A stretch of 52,310 nucleotides of DNA from Anaerosacchariphilus hominis (GCF_014290175.1 NZ_JACOOR010000012.1:1-52310), one strand, 5' to 3'. Counted from the first letter of the stretch, positions 1 to 9,590 are shown. Program-made: numbers and translations. Notes: generated from the sequence alone by a model not told the origin.

Positions 1-405
1 GAGCGGCTACTGAAAGCAGAAAGAGCGCTGCTTAAGTTAATTAGAGAACGAACACTCTTTACATACCTTGATGAAGAATTGAAAGATGATTTTTCAGCAC
101 CATTTACGAATAATCGAATGGAAGGTGGCGTTAATTCGAGACTCAGAGAAATGTTGAGAAACCATAGAGGTCTGTCGATTGAAAGAAGAATAAAAGCGGT
201 TTACTGGTGGTGCTACATACACTCGCCAGAACCACTTCCATTATCTGAAATCGTAAAAGTGATGCCCACAGAGCAGAGCATAGCAGCTATATATCAGAGG
301 ATGAATGAGAAGAACCGATTGGAAAAGAGTCTCTCTATCTGGGGTGATGCAATTGTTTGGAGTGATTTGCATAAAATGGATAGAACGTTTGATGGCTGGG
401 ATTAG
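1..405 (+). CDS. IS256/IS1249-type transposase, C-terminal part
   Basis: An open frame enters from the left edge and runs to the TAG at 403-405, so only about 134 C-terminal residues are visible. The segment NNRMEGGVNSRLREMLRNH followed by an RRIKAVYWWCY stretch resembles the end of the mutator-type (IS256 superfamily, IS1249-like) DDE transposases. The conserved E in NNRMEGG would be the last catalytic acid of such enzymes (family knowledge). Whether the upstream part is intact cannot be seen. The gene is AT-rich and belongs to the accessory stretch. Confidence 0.68.
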   Translation, partial: ERLLKAERALLKLIRERTLFTYLDEELKDDFSAPFTNNRMEGGVNSRLREMLRNHRGLSIERRIKAVYWWCYIHSPEPLPLSEIVKVMPTEQSIAAIYQRMNEKNRLEKSLSIWGDAIVWSDLHKMDRTFDGWD

Positions 406-462
406 CCATCAACACGTTTTGTCCTATAACCCAAAATAGAGGTGTGCAACTGGAATTTGCAG

Positions 463-1232
<770 letters not shown>

Positions 1233-1691
1233 TATAGTCTAAAGCATATAGGTTGGTATCAAATCGTACATGTTTTGACAAATTATTACTTATTAAAGTG
1301 TAACACGTTCCTATGTTGAAATCAAGAGAAAAAGAGCTTTTTCGAGCTGATATTTTGGCGATATTACTGTTTATATCCATTATTCCGCGAGATATTTTGA
1401 CATATATACTAAAATCCCGGGTTATACCAGCGTGGAAATACGCAAAATACGTAATTGGGTTTGCGAAGCGAATGCTGCTATTTTTTGATTGAACCAGATT
1501 TTTGAGGGAATTCAAAATATGTAATTATAGAAAAGGGCGGTATTGCAAAAACATCAGATTTTGTTGCAGTTGGAATACCCGCTGTTGATGTTGTGAATAT
1601 GTCTTTAAGGGCGATAATCTGATTTAATATTTCTATTGCATTTCAGGACTAAAATGTTTGCAATATTCAAAAAATACTGGGAGTGTGTGAA
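1233..1691. other. AT-rich intergenic stretch with possible small ORF and gene debris
   Basis: No full gene is seen here. A 59-codon ORF lies at 1313-1492. A stretch at 1530-1622 reads as a protein tail (EKGGIAKTSDFVAVGIPAVD onward) ending in TGA, which looks like the end of a lost gene. TTGACA at 1275-1280 has no good -10 partner. Confidence 0.4.
1313..1492 (+). CDS. Possible small membrane protein (59 aa)
   Basis: The ORF begins MLKSREKELFRADILAILLF and has one hydrophobic segment (about residues 14-25), followed by a basic tail rich in K, R and aromatics. No clear ribosome binding site precedes ATG 1313. I recognise no family. It may be chance or the remains of a larger gene, so confidence is low. 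Confidence 0.18.
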   Translation: MLKSREKELFRADILAILLFISIIPRDILTYILKSRVIPAWKYAKYVIGFAKRMLLFFD

Positions 1692-1728
1692 GTGAAGAAA
1701 AAAAATATTTATTTCTCTTGTTGTTTTT

Positions 1729-3450
1729 TTGATAGGAACGTGTCTTGCAGGTCTAATCGTATACAAAACAAATCTTCATGAAAAAGAAAATAAACTCACA
1801 ATAACGCAATTGAATGCAACAACCTATGGTGAACGTATCAAACAGGAAATTTCTGATGGAATTGAGATTACTCATACGTTACAGCAACTGCTGATTGACG
1901 GAAATGGGACCATTAACAAATTTGATATGATTGCGAACAATTTAGTGAATGATTCTGTAGAAAGTATACAGCTTGCTCCAAATGGTGTTGTGACTGATAT
2001 ATATCCGGAAGAGGGAAACGAAGCAGGGAAGATTGCTCTGCTTAATGATAAGGAGCGAGGAAAAATATCCTGTTATGCAAGAGATAATCATATACTGATT
2101 ACACAGGGACCATTCGAATTAAAACAGGGTGGAGAAGGAATTGCCGTTCGCAATCCGGTTTATTTGGAAGATGGAACGGGACAGGAATATTTCTGGGGAT
2201 TTACGATTGTTATTCTGCGTGTTCAGGATGTTTTTTCAGGGTCGCTCAGTGCAGTATCAGAATTTGGATATGAGTATAGGCTTTCCAAAACAGTTGCTCC
2301 ATGGGATGATACTTATGAAATCGTTTCTCAGTCAGATGATAAATTAACTTCTCCCATTTCTTATGGATTTACTATAGGTGAGGAAAAATGGAAATTTGAA
2401 TTAATGCCGAAGGGAGGCTGGGAAAATAAAAAGTCTGTAATTCTGCTTGGAGGAATTCTTAGTGTTATCGTCCTGCTACTGACAGGTCTTACCTGTGTGA
2501 TCCTTATATACAGAGAAAATAAGATTAAATTTCAAACTTTGGCGAATATGGATGCTCTGACTAATATTTATAATCGTTATGGTTTTGATACACTGGCAGA
2601 TAGGATGATTGCAAAAAATCCAAGGAATCATTATATTGCTGCATTACTAGACGTAGATGATTTTAAACTTATCAATGATGTTTATGGACATACATACGGA
2701 GACCGTGCCTTAAAAAATCTGGCTGACAGCATGAAAAAGTTTTTTCCATCTGATGTATTGTTGGGACGAAATGGAGGAGATGAGTTCTGCGTCCTTATAC
2801 CGAATTGTACTTATGAAGATGCAAAAGAAAAGTTAACGCAATTTACAAAGACACCGAAAACATTTTTGTGTAAAGGGGAAGAACATTCTTTTTATATTTC
2901 TCTCGGTTATGCGGAATATCCACGGAGTGGATCAAATCGTTCTCAACTCATGCGATGTGCAGATGCAGCACTTTATGAAATAAAACTACATGGAAAAAAT
3001 GGATGTATGGCATATCGGGAAGGACTTCAATCAGGAGTCCGTAAACAACTGGGATTTGCGCTTAAAGATGTTTCAGAACATCTTCCGGGTGCATTTATTA
3101 TTTATAAAGCGGATAAAAAAGATGATGAATTGTTTTACGCCAACCGTGAATTTCTTCATATGATAGGATACAAAAATTTGGATGAATTCTTTTCACATAC
3201 AAAGAAAAGTTTTCGAAACCTGATCCGAGAGGATGAACAAAAACAGATGGAATCCAGCATCTGGAAACAGATTGACGGTGGCAATGAAAATGACTATATT
3301 TATTTTCATATGAGAAAAAGTGACGGTTCTTATATTTCTGTTCTTGACCATGGAAGAATTGTGGAGACACCTCAATATGGCAGGGTGTTTTATGTAATGT
3401 TTATAGATTGGGAAGATATACATATTCATTACAGTGATTTAATCATCTAG
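1729..3450 (+). CDS. CHASE-GGDEF-PAS diguanylate cyclase, start disrupted
   Basis: A membrane-bound enzyme expected to make c-di-GMP. Numbered from TTG 1729: a truncated N-terminal membrane segment, a CHASE-like extracellular sensor (about 25-170), a second membrane segment (about 237-261), a GGDEF domain with the intact motif GRNGGDEF (GGDEF at 349-353) and DVDDFKLINDVYGH, then a C-terminal PAS-like domain (about 430-560). The inhibitory RxxD site five residues before GGDEF is absent (FPSD). The natural start is probably GTG 1692. From there the frame matches this ORF only if the A8 run at 1698-1705 is read as A7, which restores a full signal-anchor helix. TTG 1729 is the only in-frame start in the given sequence and would lose half of that helix. 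Confidence 0.8.
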   Translation: MIGTCLAGLIVYKTNLHEKENKLTITQLNATTYGERIKQEISDGIEITHTLQQLLIDGNGTINKFDMIANNLVNDSVESIQLAPNGVVTDIYPEEGNEAGKIALLNDKERGKISCYARDNHILITQGPFELKQGGEGIAVRNPVYLEDGTGQEYFWGFTIVILRVQDVFSGSLSAVSEFGYEYRLSKTVAPWDDTYEIVSQSDDKLTSPISYGFTIGEEKWKFELMPKGGWENKKSVILLGGILSVIVLLLTGLTCVILIYRENKIKFQTLANMDALTNIYNRYGFDTLADRMIAKNPRNHYIAALLDVDDFKLINDVYGHTYGDRALKNLADSMKKFFPSDVLLGRNGGDEFCVLIPNCTYEDAKEKLTQFTKTPKTFLCKGEEHSFYISLGYAEYPRSGSNRSQLMRCADAALYEIKLHGKNGCMAYREGLQSGVRKQLGFALKDVSEHLPGAFIIYKADKKDDELFYANREFLHMIGYKNLDEFFSHTKKSFRNLIREDEQKQMESSIWKQIDGGNENDYIYFHMRKSDGSYISVLDHGRIVETPQYGRVFYVMFIDWEDIHIHYSDLII

Positions 3451-3511
3451 AATTAGATTGTTGGTGTTCTAGGTGGTATATTAATTGCCTGCCTGACTTC
3501 AAAAGAAGAAA

Positions 3512-3643
3512 CTTGATTGTTCGTTAGCAGAGTATTTTACGATTGATGAGGGATTATGCGTTCAAATTATGAATATAGGTTCTTTTAATAATGAGCCAGC
3601 AACCATTGCTCTTATGGATCCTTATTTAGAACAAAATGGGTAG
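3512..3643 (+). pseudogene. GyrI-like effector-binding domain fragment
   Basis: The frame reads LDCSLAEYFTIDEGLCVQIM followed by NIGSFNNEPATIALMD, and ends at TAG 3641-3643. This pattern resembles small GyrI-like/AraC-effector-type proteins (family knowledge). No start and no remaining domain are present, so it is a remnant of about 43 codons. Confidence 0.5.
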
Positions 3644-3644
3644 G

Positions 3645-3961
3645 GCTTATAATTACGAAGACGAAATTAGCGTGACGAGAGATGCATCTTGGGAAGTTTG
3701 GGGAGAACGTCAGTATAGAACATCTGATAATACAGCGAGACCTATTGGATATTCGCAGCACGTATCCAATGGAAAAGTATAGCGGAATTGTATAGATTCA
3801 ATATGGTTCAAAAACACAAGGATAAAGACCAGGTGTATTTTGACCTGCAACAGGAAAATAGCCCTTTTGATATATTAATGGAAAGCTATTTAGACCTATA
3901 TTCCAAATTATGTAACGATTTGGATGCTACTTATTATGAATGTTATACTCAATACTTATGA
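3645..3961 (+). pseudogene. Two out-of-frame fragments of unrecognised protein(s)
   Basis: In frame from 3645, AYNYEDEISVTRDASWEVWG continues to TAG 3780-3782. The frame then shifts and from 3782 reads AELYRFNMVQKHKDKDQVYF and onward to TGA 3959-3961. Both have coding-like composition and may derive from a conjugative or mobilisable element, but I do not recognise the family. The second fragment ends within the left direct repeat. Confidence 0.35.
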
Positions 3962-3988
3962 TAAAAGTGCTTTTTATCTGCCACGGCA
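3958..3988 (+). repeat. Left direct repeat (candidate attL) of the 8.9-kb island
   Basis: These 31 bases match the first 31 bases of the phosphatase gene at 12855-12885, with 29 of 31 identical (differences at the third bases of codons 4 and 6). The match stops abruptly in codon 11. There is no ribosome binding site before this copy, so it is not a working gene start. Confidence 0.75.
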
Positions 3989-4132
3989 CTCAAGTTTTAT
4001 GATAATGCATACCCTCGCAGACTGGGGTAGAGTATGGCATAATAGGGCGGAAAGCCTTGGAATTACTACTGTTTCGACTACTAAGGCGCATGGTCGGATA
4101 AGCCAGAATAGTGGGAGAAATTGGAAATATTC

Positions 4133-4155
4133 CTTAGTAGTAACCTACTACTAAG
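4133..4155. repeat. Perfect 10-bp inverted repeat at the island's left end
   Basis: CTTAGTAGTA (4133-4142) and TACTACTAAG (4146-4155) surround the trinucleotide ACC. Further ACTACTAAGG- and ACTACT-type copies lie at about 4062-4084. They resemble recombinase or transposase subterminal sites, but no partner is proven. Confidence 0.55.
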
Positions 4156-4183
4156 CGATGGCAGATGTACAAGAGTTTGAACA

Positions 4184-4233
4184 GATAAAGCCACAATCTT
4201 TGGTAGTAAGACTACCGGGATTGTGGTTTTATC
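4184..4233. terminator. Terminator after hsdS (bidirectional hairpin)
   Basis: The outer arms at 4184-4198 (GATAAAGCCACAATC) and 4219-4233 pair with one wobble. An inner GGTAGT/ACTACC helix sits at 4202-4216. A-rich and T-rich flanks let it end leftward transcription from hsdS, whose stop is at 4240, or rightward transcription. Confidence 0.65.
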
Positions 4234-4239
4234 CGTTTA

Positions 4240-5616
4240 TTAAAATATTTCTTTTTCAAAATTGATAAGAGCATTGGTTTTACATTCATCGGCCTTAGCG
4301 CAATAATTATTAGCACCATCTTTGGCATCAAAGTATTTTTTAATTATTTCTTGCTGAATAGGAATGGAAGGAACAGGGATGCGAATGGCACCAATTTCAT
4401 CACTGTTAATATTACACTGACCTGCTGTCTGTCTACTTACAGCATCTATTTGCTTCCTTACTAATGGCAGCATAAATAGAATATTCACATACTCTGGGAG
4501 CACAAGGCTTGTATCAAATCTATATCTAATAAGATAAGAAGCATAAGTATAATCTCCATCTAGATTGAAGATCGCAGATTTGCCAACAAGCTCTTTGCTA
4601 TTGGTACGATTGATTAGAAAATCCCCCTTTTTTAACAACCATTTATCTGGTTCATTAGCCGTTGTGGCACTACTTTTGGGTAAGTATTTTAGCTGACTAC
4701 AATCTATTTCACCGTTTACAATGTTTGGCATTCTTAACATCGGAATCATGCCATCTTTTTGTGTTAAAGAAGCCTTTGAGGATAGGCCAAACAAAGATTC
4801 TTTCTGCAATTGTGATATTTCATAAGAAGGATATTTGAAGCTTTTATACACTTTTTCAAGTTTTCCTTCCTTGAGAATGTAAGCAACTTCCCACCTGTTC
4901 ATATCAGAAAATGATATGGTCTGTATTAGATTTGCAATCTCTGTGGTCTTCGGAGGCTCATCTTTTAAGTTTGAAACGTCAGCTTGAATACTTAGCAATA
5001 AACCATCGCTGTAATCATTAGCCATTTTGATATTTTCTTCTGCTTCATTAAGCTTAGCATGATATGCGTCAAGAATTATCTGTTGGTCAGACACGTTAGG
5101 AACGGGGGCTTTTATAGCTGCTAGTTTTTCAAAATGCAATGTTTGTCTAACTGAACCAGTTGTCGAATCCTTGATAAGCTTATTGAAGAAATCACTTTTC
5201 ATCATCAGCCACAAATATTCAGGTAGAATAGTATCCTTACAACTAAAAACAACATATGCAGGACTTATATAACTACCTTTCAAATTAGGTGTTTTTATTC
5301 CTATTGAACCTACATTAATTCGATATGGGTTGTAGGCTAACCAATTATCTTTTACAACATGGTACTTTTGTTTAATTTTGCTTCCTTTTTCAGTAGAACC
5401 ATCAAACATACCGATTTTATTTGACACGCCTAATATGGTGAATTCTTTGGTAGGCTCATCAGATAGTTGTATTTTTTCTGTTTGATGAATTAAATGTTTT
5501 CCTAATTCCTCCACGGGATATTTTGAAAGTATCTTTGCAAAAAAGAACTGTTTCACATCCCATTGGGAAAATGAAGAAAAAGGAACAGTTGAAAGTAGTG
5601 CTGGTTTATTGCTCAT
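4240..5616 (-). CDS. hsdS: Type I-like specificity subunit HsdS
   Basis: A 458-residue protein with the two-part layout of HsdS. Two target recognition domains (roughly residues 30-180 and 240-420) each end in a helical conserved segment with IxxPVPxxxxQQxII (IKAPVPNVSDQQII and IRIPVPSIPIQQEI). It would read the DNA target for the methylase-nuclease encoded just upstream. The start overlaps the end of that gene by 11 bp, so the two are translationally coupled. Its hairpin terminator lies directly downstream. No second hsdS or inversion sites were seen, so phase-variable specificity is not indicated. Confidence 0.9.
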   Translation of the reverse strand: MSNKPALLSTVPFSSFSQWDVKQFFFAKILSKYPVEELGKHLIHQTEKIQLSDEPTKEFTILGVSNKIGMFDGSTEKGSKIKQKYHVVKDNWLAYNPYRINVGSIGIKTPNLKGSYISPAYVVFSCKDTILPEYLWLMMKSDFFNKLIKDSTTGSVRQTLHFEKLAAIKAPVPNVSDQQIILDAYHAKLNEAEENIKMANDYSDGLLLSIQADVSNLKDEPPKTTEIANLIQTISFSDMNRWEVAYILKEGKLEKVYKSFKYPSYEISQLQKESLFGLSSKASLTQKDGMIPMLRMPNIVNGEIDCSQLKYLPKSSATTANEPDKWLLKKGDFLINRTNSKELVGKSAIFNLDGDYTYASYLIRYRFDTSLVLPEYVNILFMLPLVRKQIDAVSRQTAGQCNINSDEIGAIRIPVPSIPIQQEIIKKYFDAKDGANNYCAKADECKTNALINFEKEIF

Positions 5617-8002
5617 TCAACACCACCTCCTGACTACCAATATACCTACAATATTTTCCGTCGGTATTCATGGCATAGATTATTTCATTGTTTAAAACTG
5701 GCCATAAATTATTCTGTATTCTATAAGCTGAGTATTCATCTACTAACTGCGGTAACTGATTTCCTTCAGATGCAGCACCAGTCGTTGTGATTCCAGCATC
5801 ATCAATCTTTGCAATAGGAATATCATAATCAAACTTCTTCTTAACAACCGGTTTGGTCTCTTCATCAATCTGCTTATAAAGTTCCTTCAATTCTTTTTCA
5901 GCAGTTTTCTTATTTAGCCTATTGTCAGCTTGCTCTTTTTTGATTGTTGTTATTTCTGTCTCAACTGATGTTGTATTTTTCTTGTCCTTCTTTGCCTGCT
6001 TAAGCTTTGTCTGTGCCTTCTTAAGGTCATCTTTAAGTAATTCCGTGAGAGCATCTGCTTTAGCAATAGTGGCTTCTAATTTGTCAATTTCTGCTTGGTG
6101 TAAAGCTGTTACTTCAGCAAGTGCTTCAGACTTGCAATTTGCATATTCAGATTCTTCATCATTTGTGAATCTTCGCATAAAAACAAGACTTGGTTTTACA
6201 GTTGCGCCTGCAGCTATAAATACATCCTGTGGGATAGAGCAAATCAGAATAATTTTTGCTTTTCCTTCAAAATATTCTCTAACAGCCTGCAGGTTTTTAT
6301 TGTTTAGAACGCCTTCTGGGAGTACCATCCCCATACGACCTCCTTTTTTTAGAAGTCGTAAGCATCTTTCCATAAATAAAACTTCTGTCAGTGTAGAAGT
6401 ATTACCTAAATCGTAAAGAGATAGTAATGACTCGCCGATATGGTCATCAACCTGCTTTAGGGCTTCATCGTAAGCTGCACCATATTTTTTCTTATATTTT
6501 TTCTTCATTTCTTCGTCAGTGAATTTATCTGCTTCTGAAATGAGCTGACCTCTATCCACATTCTGACCAAAAGGTGGATTTGTTAAGATAACATCAAATC
6601 TCTCTTCAAAAATACCATTAACATTAAGCAACCCGTCATGATGATGCACACCACCATGACCATCGCCATGCATAATCATGTTCATTTTAGATGTACGAGC
6701 CATACGTGGATTAGCATCTGTACCATAAATGCAATTCCTAGAAAGCTGATACATTCGACTATCCTCAATGCCAGTATCTAATTCAGTATTTAATGCTGCT
6801 TGCATTTTATCTATGGAATGACTTATCTTTACTTGTTTATCTTCTGGAAGAGCATCGTAGTCATTCCCTTCAATGGAAAGTCTTAAGGAATCCTTTTTTG
6901 AACGGATATCTGCCTCTATTTTTTCTCTTACATATTCAAAAGCCTTAATTAAGAATCCACCAGAGCCACAGGTAGGGTCACAAATTACCTCACCCTCTTG
7001 AGGGTCAAGAATCTCTGTCATAAAATCAACAATAGTTCTAGGGGTGAAGAACTGTCCTAATTCGCCTCTGAATGTTGTTCCGAGGAATTCTTCGAATGCT
7101 ATTCCTTTAACGTCATCTTGCGTATCGGATAGATTAAATGTTTCAAGTTTCTCCAAGATTTGAATGAAACTATTCTCTCTGATATTTATTTCGTCTTTAT
7201 CATCAAATAATCTGTCATCTTTAAAGAACTCTTTAGTAGTTCTAAATAAAAACTGCATGTAAGAGAGTGCGTATAAGTCAGTGCCCTTTAGACCCGGTCT
7301 AACATTTTTTTCGTGATTTTGGGCAGCATCAAGGTATTCCTGTTTTGTGAATACTTTCATACCCTTATTGTCACGCTCGAATCTAATTTTCATGAAAAGT
7401 AGTTTGCTGATTTCGTCAAACGCAGCCTCTGGAGATAGCTTATCATTATTCCTAATTATGTTATGACAAGCGCGTAACGTCTTTGTGAATTCATCACGTG
7501 TAAAAAGCTTGGTTTGATTTTTGATTTGTTCAATTCTTGCAGCATCATCTAAATCTTTAGCAGTAGGAATAGCTACAACTTCATCTAATTTTTGAGGTAA
7601 ATATGCAGGGTCTACATTAAAATATTTTGTTTCTTTTTCGTTTGTTGTTACAAAGAATTCTGCATGTGCCCAAGAAGCATAATTAAATCCTTGGTAATAA
7701 TCTTCAACTCGAACCTTAACATTTTCAGCTTTGCACTCTACTACAATAAAAGCAGCCTTTTTGTCTTTTTTGTCCTGCTCACTTTTCCAAATTACAATAT
7801 CTGCGCGAGCTTTACCTTGACCACGTTTGGAGTTATTTACTTTAAGTTCCTGATCCATTTGTTCAAGAGAGTACCCATATTTGTTAGCAAGAATAGCGAT
7901 GTAATATTGACGAACTCTTTCTTCTGGTGTTGATACGTGCCATGCTTTCTTTAAGGGACAATATATTTTCCCGTCTTTTTCTTGTACTTCTAAATCTGCC
8001 AT
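5606..8002 (-). CDS. Fused HSDR_N nuclease-N6-adenine DNA methylase (BcgI-like RM subunit)
   Basis: A 798-residue protein. Residues 1-135 form an HSDR_N-type PD-(D/E)xK nuclease, with candidate catalytic residues D68 (ARADIVIWK) and E89/K91 (IVVECKAE). The HsdM-type methylase follows, with helical domain (about 165-310), SAM-binding motif DPTCGSGGF (342-350) and catalytic NPPF (475-478). A charged coiled coil occupies about 630-715. No separate hsdR gene or DEAD-box translocase lies in the window. Together with HsdS this matches the type IIB layout of BcgI, where one chain cuts and methylates and a second gives specificity (family knowledge; activity inferred). ATG 8002 has GGAGG nine bases upstream. 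Confidence 0.88.
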   Translation of the reverse strand: MADLEVQEKDGKIYCPLKKAWHVSTPEERVRQYYIAILANKYGYSLEQMDQELKVNNSKRGQGKARADIVIWKSEQDKKDKKAAFIVVECKAENVKVRVEDYYQGFNYASWAHAEFFVTTNEKETKYFNVDPAYLPQKLDEVVAIPTAKDLDDAARIEQIKNQTKLFTRDEFTKTLRACHNIIRNNDKLSPEAAFDEISKLLFMKIRFERDNKGMKVFTKQEYLDAAQNHEKNVRPGLKGTDLYALSYMQFLFRTTKEFFKDDRLFDDKDEINIRENSFIQILEKLETFNLSDTQDDVKGIAFEEFLGTTFRGELGQFFTPRTIVDFMTEILDPQEGEVICDPTCGSGGFLIKAFEYVREKIEADIRSKKDSLRLSIEGNDYDALPEDKQVKISHSIDKMQAALNTELDTGIEDSRMYQLSRNCIYGTDANPRMARTSKMNMIMHGDGHGGVHHHDGLLNVNGIFEERFDVILTNPPFGQNVDRGQLISEADKFTDEEMKKKYKKKYGAAYDEALKQVDDHIGESLLSLYDLGNTSTLTEVLFMERCLRLLKKGGRMGMVLPEGVLNNKNLQAVREYFEGKAKIILICSIPQDVFIAAGATVKPSLVFMRRFTNDEESEYANCKSEALAEVTALHQAEIDKLEATIAKADALTELLKDDLKKAQTKLKQAKKDKKNTTSVETEITTIKKEQADNRLNKKTAEKELKELYKQIDEETKPVVKKKFDYDIPIAKIDDAGITTTGAASEGNQLPQLVDEYSAYRIQNNLWPVLNNEIIYAMNTDGKYCRYIGSQEVVLNEQ

Positions 8003-8220
8003 TATGTATGTCCTCCGTTAACCCCATGGGGGAGTATTATCTCTGTAACTATTCATCCTAAAGACCGATGCCCCCTTACACACGTTTTTTCGCGAAATTG
8101 CATAGGGGGGAATTCCGGTGTCTTTTAACATTTTTTATATAATATCATAGCACATAATTGCATGTAGCTGGCTGACATTAGATACAATAATCTATTTGCC
8201 TTTCCGCCAAATCATACAAA

Positions 8221-9324
8221 TTAATGTGTTCTTTTCTTACCTTTTTGAGCCTTTTCAATGGCTTTTCGCTCACGATAGGCTTTTTGTTTTCGGGCATTCC
8301 GAACCTTCTGGCATTCTTCGGCATCACAAAATTCCTGTCGGTTACTTTTTCGGATTATGAATTTACCACAGTTCCGACAACGAATCATAATGCCTTCTGG
8401 ACGATTATCCGATTTGCCTTTATCTTCTGGTGCAGGGTCTTCGGAAAGCATTCTTGCAAGTGTCAGCCATGCAATATCAAACACGGAATTAATATTGGTA
8501 GAAAATTCCAATCGGTTAGTACGTGGATCTACCTTTAATTTCATGGTAAATTCCGGGATGATGTCAATAAGTGCATTCCGTAATTCATCGTAATCGTCAT
8601 ATGGTGTGGTTGCAAATTCTCTGGTTGGAGGTTTTTCTGCCGGATGATTTTTAATGTACTCATTATCAATTCGCATTTCTTCTATGAGATTTCCTTTTGC
8701 ATCCCCATAATCTAAATCATCCGGTATTGCAACGATAGGATGCTTATATTTATCAAAGAAAGAGTAGCCCTCAAAGTATTTTCCTTCTTTGGATAAATCA
8801 TATGCAGCTTCGTCATTGGCAATACAGACACCTTCGAGAGCAACATAAAACATGACTGCATTATATAATTTACCAAGATCATCTAGGAAGGTGTTAATCT
8901 CAAATGTTCCGTCTCTTTCTACCATTTCTGCATCGAAGCTATTTATATCAAAAGATTTATTCAATTCAGAATAGATGAAATCAATATTATATGGATGCAT
9001 ATTATTTGTACACCATTCCATGATGAGCTGTGTATATGGAATTTTATTATCAAAGCTGTTTATCTGCATTGCCAGATTGCAAAGGCTGGTAAGCAGTCCC
9101 TGTCCGGAAAGAAAATCTTCTTTAGGAAAGATGGGTTCATATCCGGGGCGGCAAAATGGTGTTGCACAATAATCATCGCTTTTATCAATATCAAGTTCAT
9201 ATTTCTTGAATCGGAAAGGGTGGTAAATCAGTTGCCCGATACCACCGATTTCTTTAAAACCTAATATATCTGTTGTTTTATCTGCTTCTGATGGGATCAC
9301 CTCATCATTCCAGTTTAATGGCAT
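8221..9324 (-). CDS. Uncharacterised protein with C-terminal zinc ribbon
   Basis: About 367 residues. I recognise no named family for the N-terminal 300 residues, which are acidic and appear helical. The C-terminus has CRNCGKF, then FCDAEECQKVRNARKQ and a very basic lysine/arginine tail. That is a CxxC...C-x4-C zinc-ribbon pattern, as found in CGNR-type and DUF6076-like proteins, and may bind nucleic acid. I prefer ATG 9324 because GAGG lies six bases before it; ATG 9336 is in frame but has no such site. It points the same way as the restriction system, 218 bp upstream of it, and has its own promoter. Confidence 0.7.
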   Translation of the reverse strand: MPLNWNDEVIPSEADKTTDILGFKEIGGIGQLIYHPFRFKKYELDIDKSDDYCATPFCRPGYEPIFPKEDFLSGQGLLTSLCNLAMQINSFDNKIPYTQLIMEWCTNNMHPYNIDFIYSELNKSFDINSFDAEMVERDGTFEINTFLDDLGKLYNAVMFYVALEGVCIANDEAAYDLSKEGKYFEGYSFFDKYKHPIVAIPDDLDYGDAKGNLIEEMRIDNEYIKNHPAEKPPTREFATTPYDDYDELRNALIDIIPEFTMKLKVDPRTNRLEFSTNINSVFDIAWLTLARMLSEDPAPEDKGKSDNRPEGIMIRCRNCGKFIIRKSNRQEFCDAEECQKVRNARKQKAYRERKAIEKAQKGKKRTH

Positions 9325-9351
9325 ATCATACCTCATCCCAATCGTTAATTC

Positions 9352-9517
9352 GTAACCGTTAGCGTTACCGTCAGTTTTTGGAGTTCGGTTACATTATAGC
9401 TTAAAATATTCTTGAAAACAATAAAAAGTTACACAAAATGATGTAACGGATTTGTACATTGACAATTTCATCCCGTTCTCAATGAACAAGCCTCTGTTAC
9501 TGCGTGGACCGGTAACC
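9352..9517. repeat. Cluster of GTAAC/GTTAC short repeats in a divergent intergenic region
   Basis: GTAACC at 9352, GTTACCG at 9364, GGTTACA at 9387, GTTACA at 9428, GTAACG at 9443, GTTAC at 9496 and CGGTAACCG at 9510 occur on both strands between two divergent genes. They could be operators or integrase arm sites. No binding protein is known from the sequence. Confidence 0.4.
9393..9421 (-). promoter_or_regulatory. Promoter of the zinc-ribbon gene
   Basis: Read on the minus strand, TTGTTT (9421-9416) is followed by a 17-nt spacer and TATAAT (9398-9393), 69 bp before the preferred start. It lies within the cluster of GTAAC-type repeats, which could therefore regulate it. Confidence 0.5.
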
Positions 9518-9590
9518 GCCAAGAGCGGTAGCAGAGAAACAATCGTTGAAGAGACGGACACAACAAACTATACGGAAGGAGCAATATCAT

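Larger units (their letters stand above)
3451..4183. other. Gene debris between the cyclase and the island's first operon
   Basis: No intact gene is visible. The stretch holds a GyrI-like fragment (3512-3643), two unrecognised fragments (3645-3961), the left direct repeat (3958-3988) and TACTA-rich repeats (about 4060-4155). The 76-codon ORF at 3924-4154 only spans the repeat and has no recognisable product. Confidence 0.5.

Noticed and set aside
3924..4154. A 76-codon plus-strand ORF across the left direct repeat
   Set aside because: It crosses the repeat in another frame, has no ribosome binding site and no recognisable domain.
4240..8002. Classical type I restriction system with a separate hsdR
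   Set aside because: No DEAD-box translocase-nuclease gene lies in the window and the methylase chain itself carries the nuclease domain.
8003..8220. Promoter for the restriction-modification operon
   Set aside because: The region is AT-rich with CCCCC/GGGGG patches, but no -35/-10 pair on the minus strand with acceptable spacing was found.
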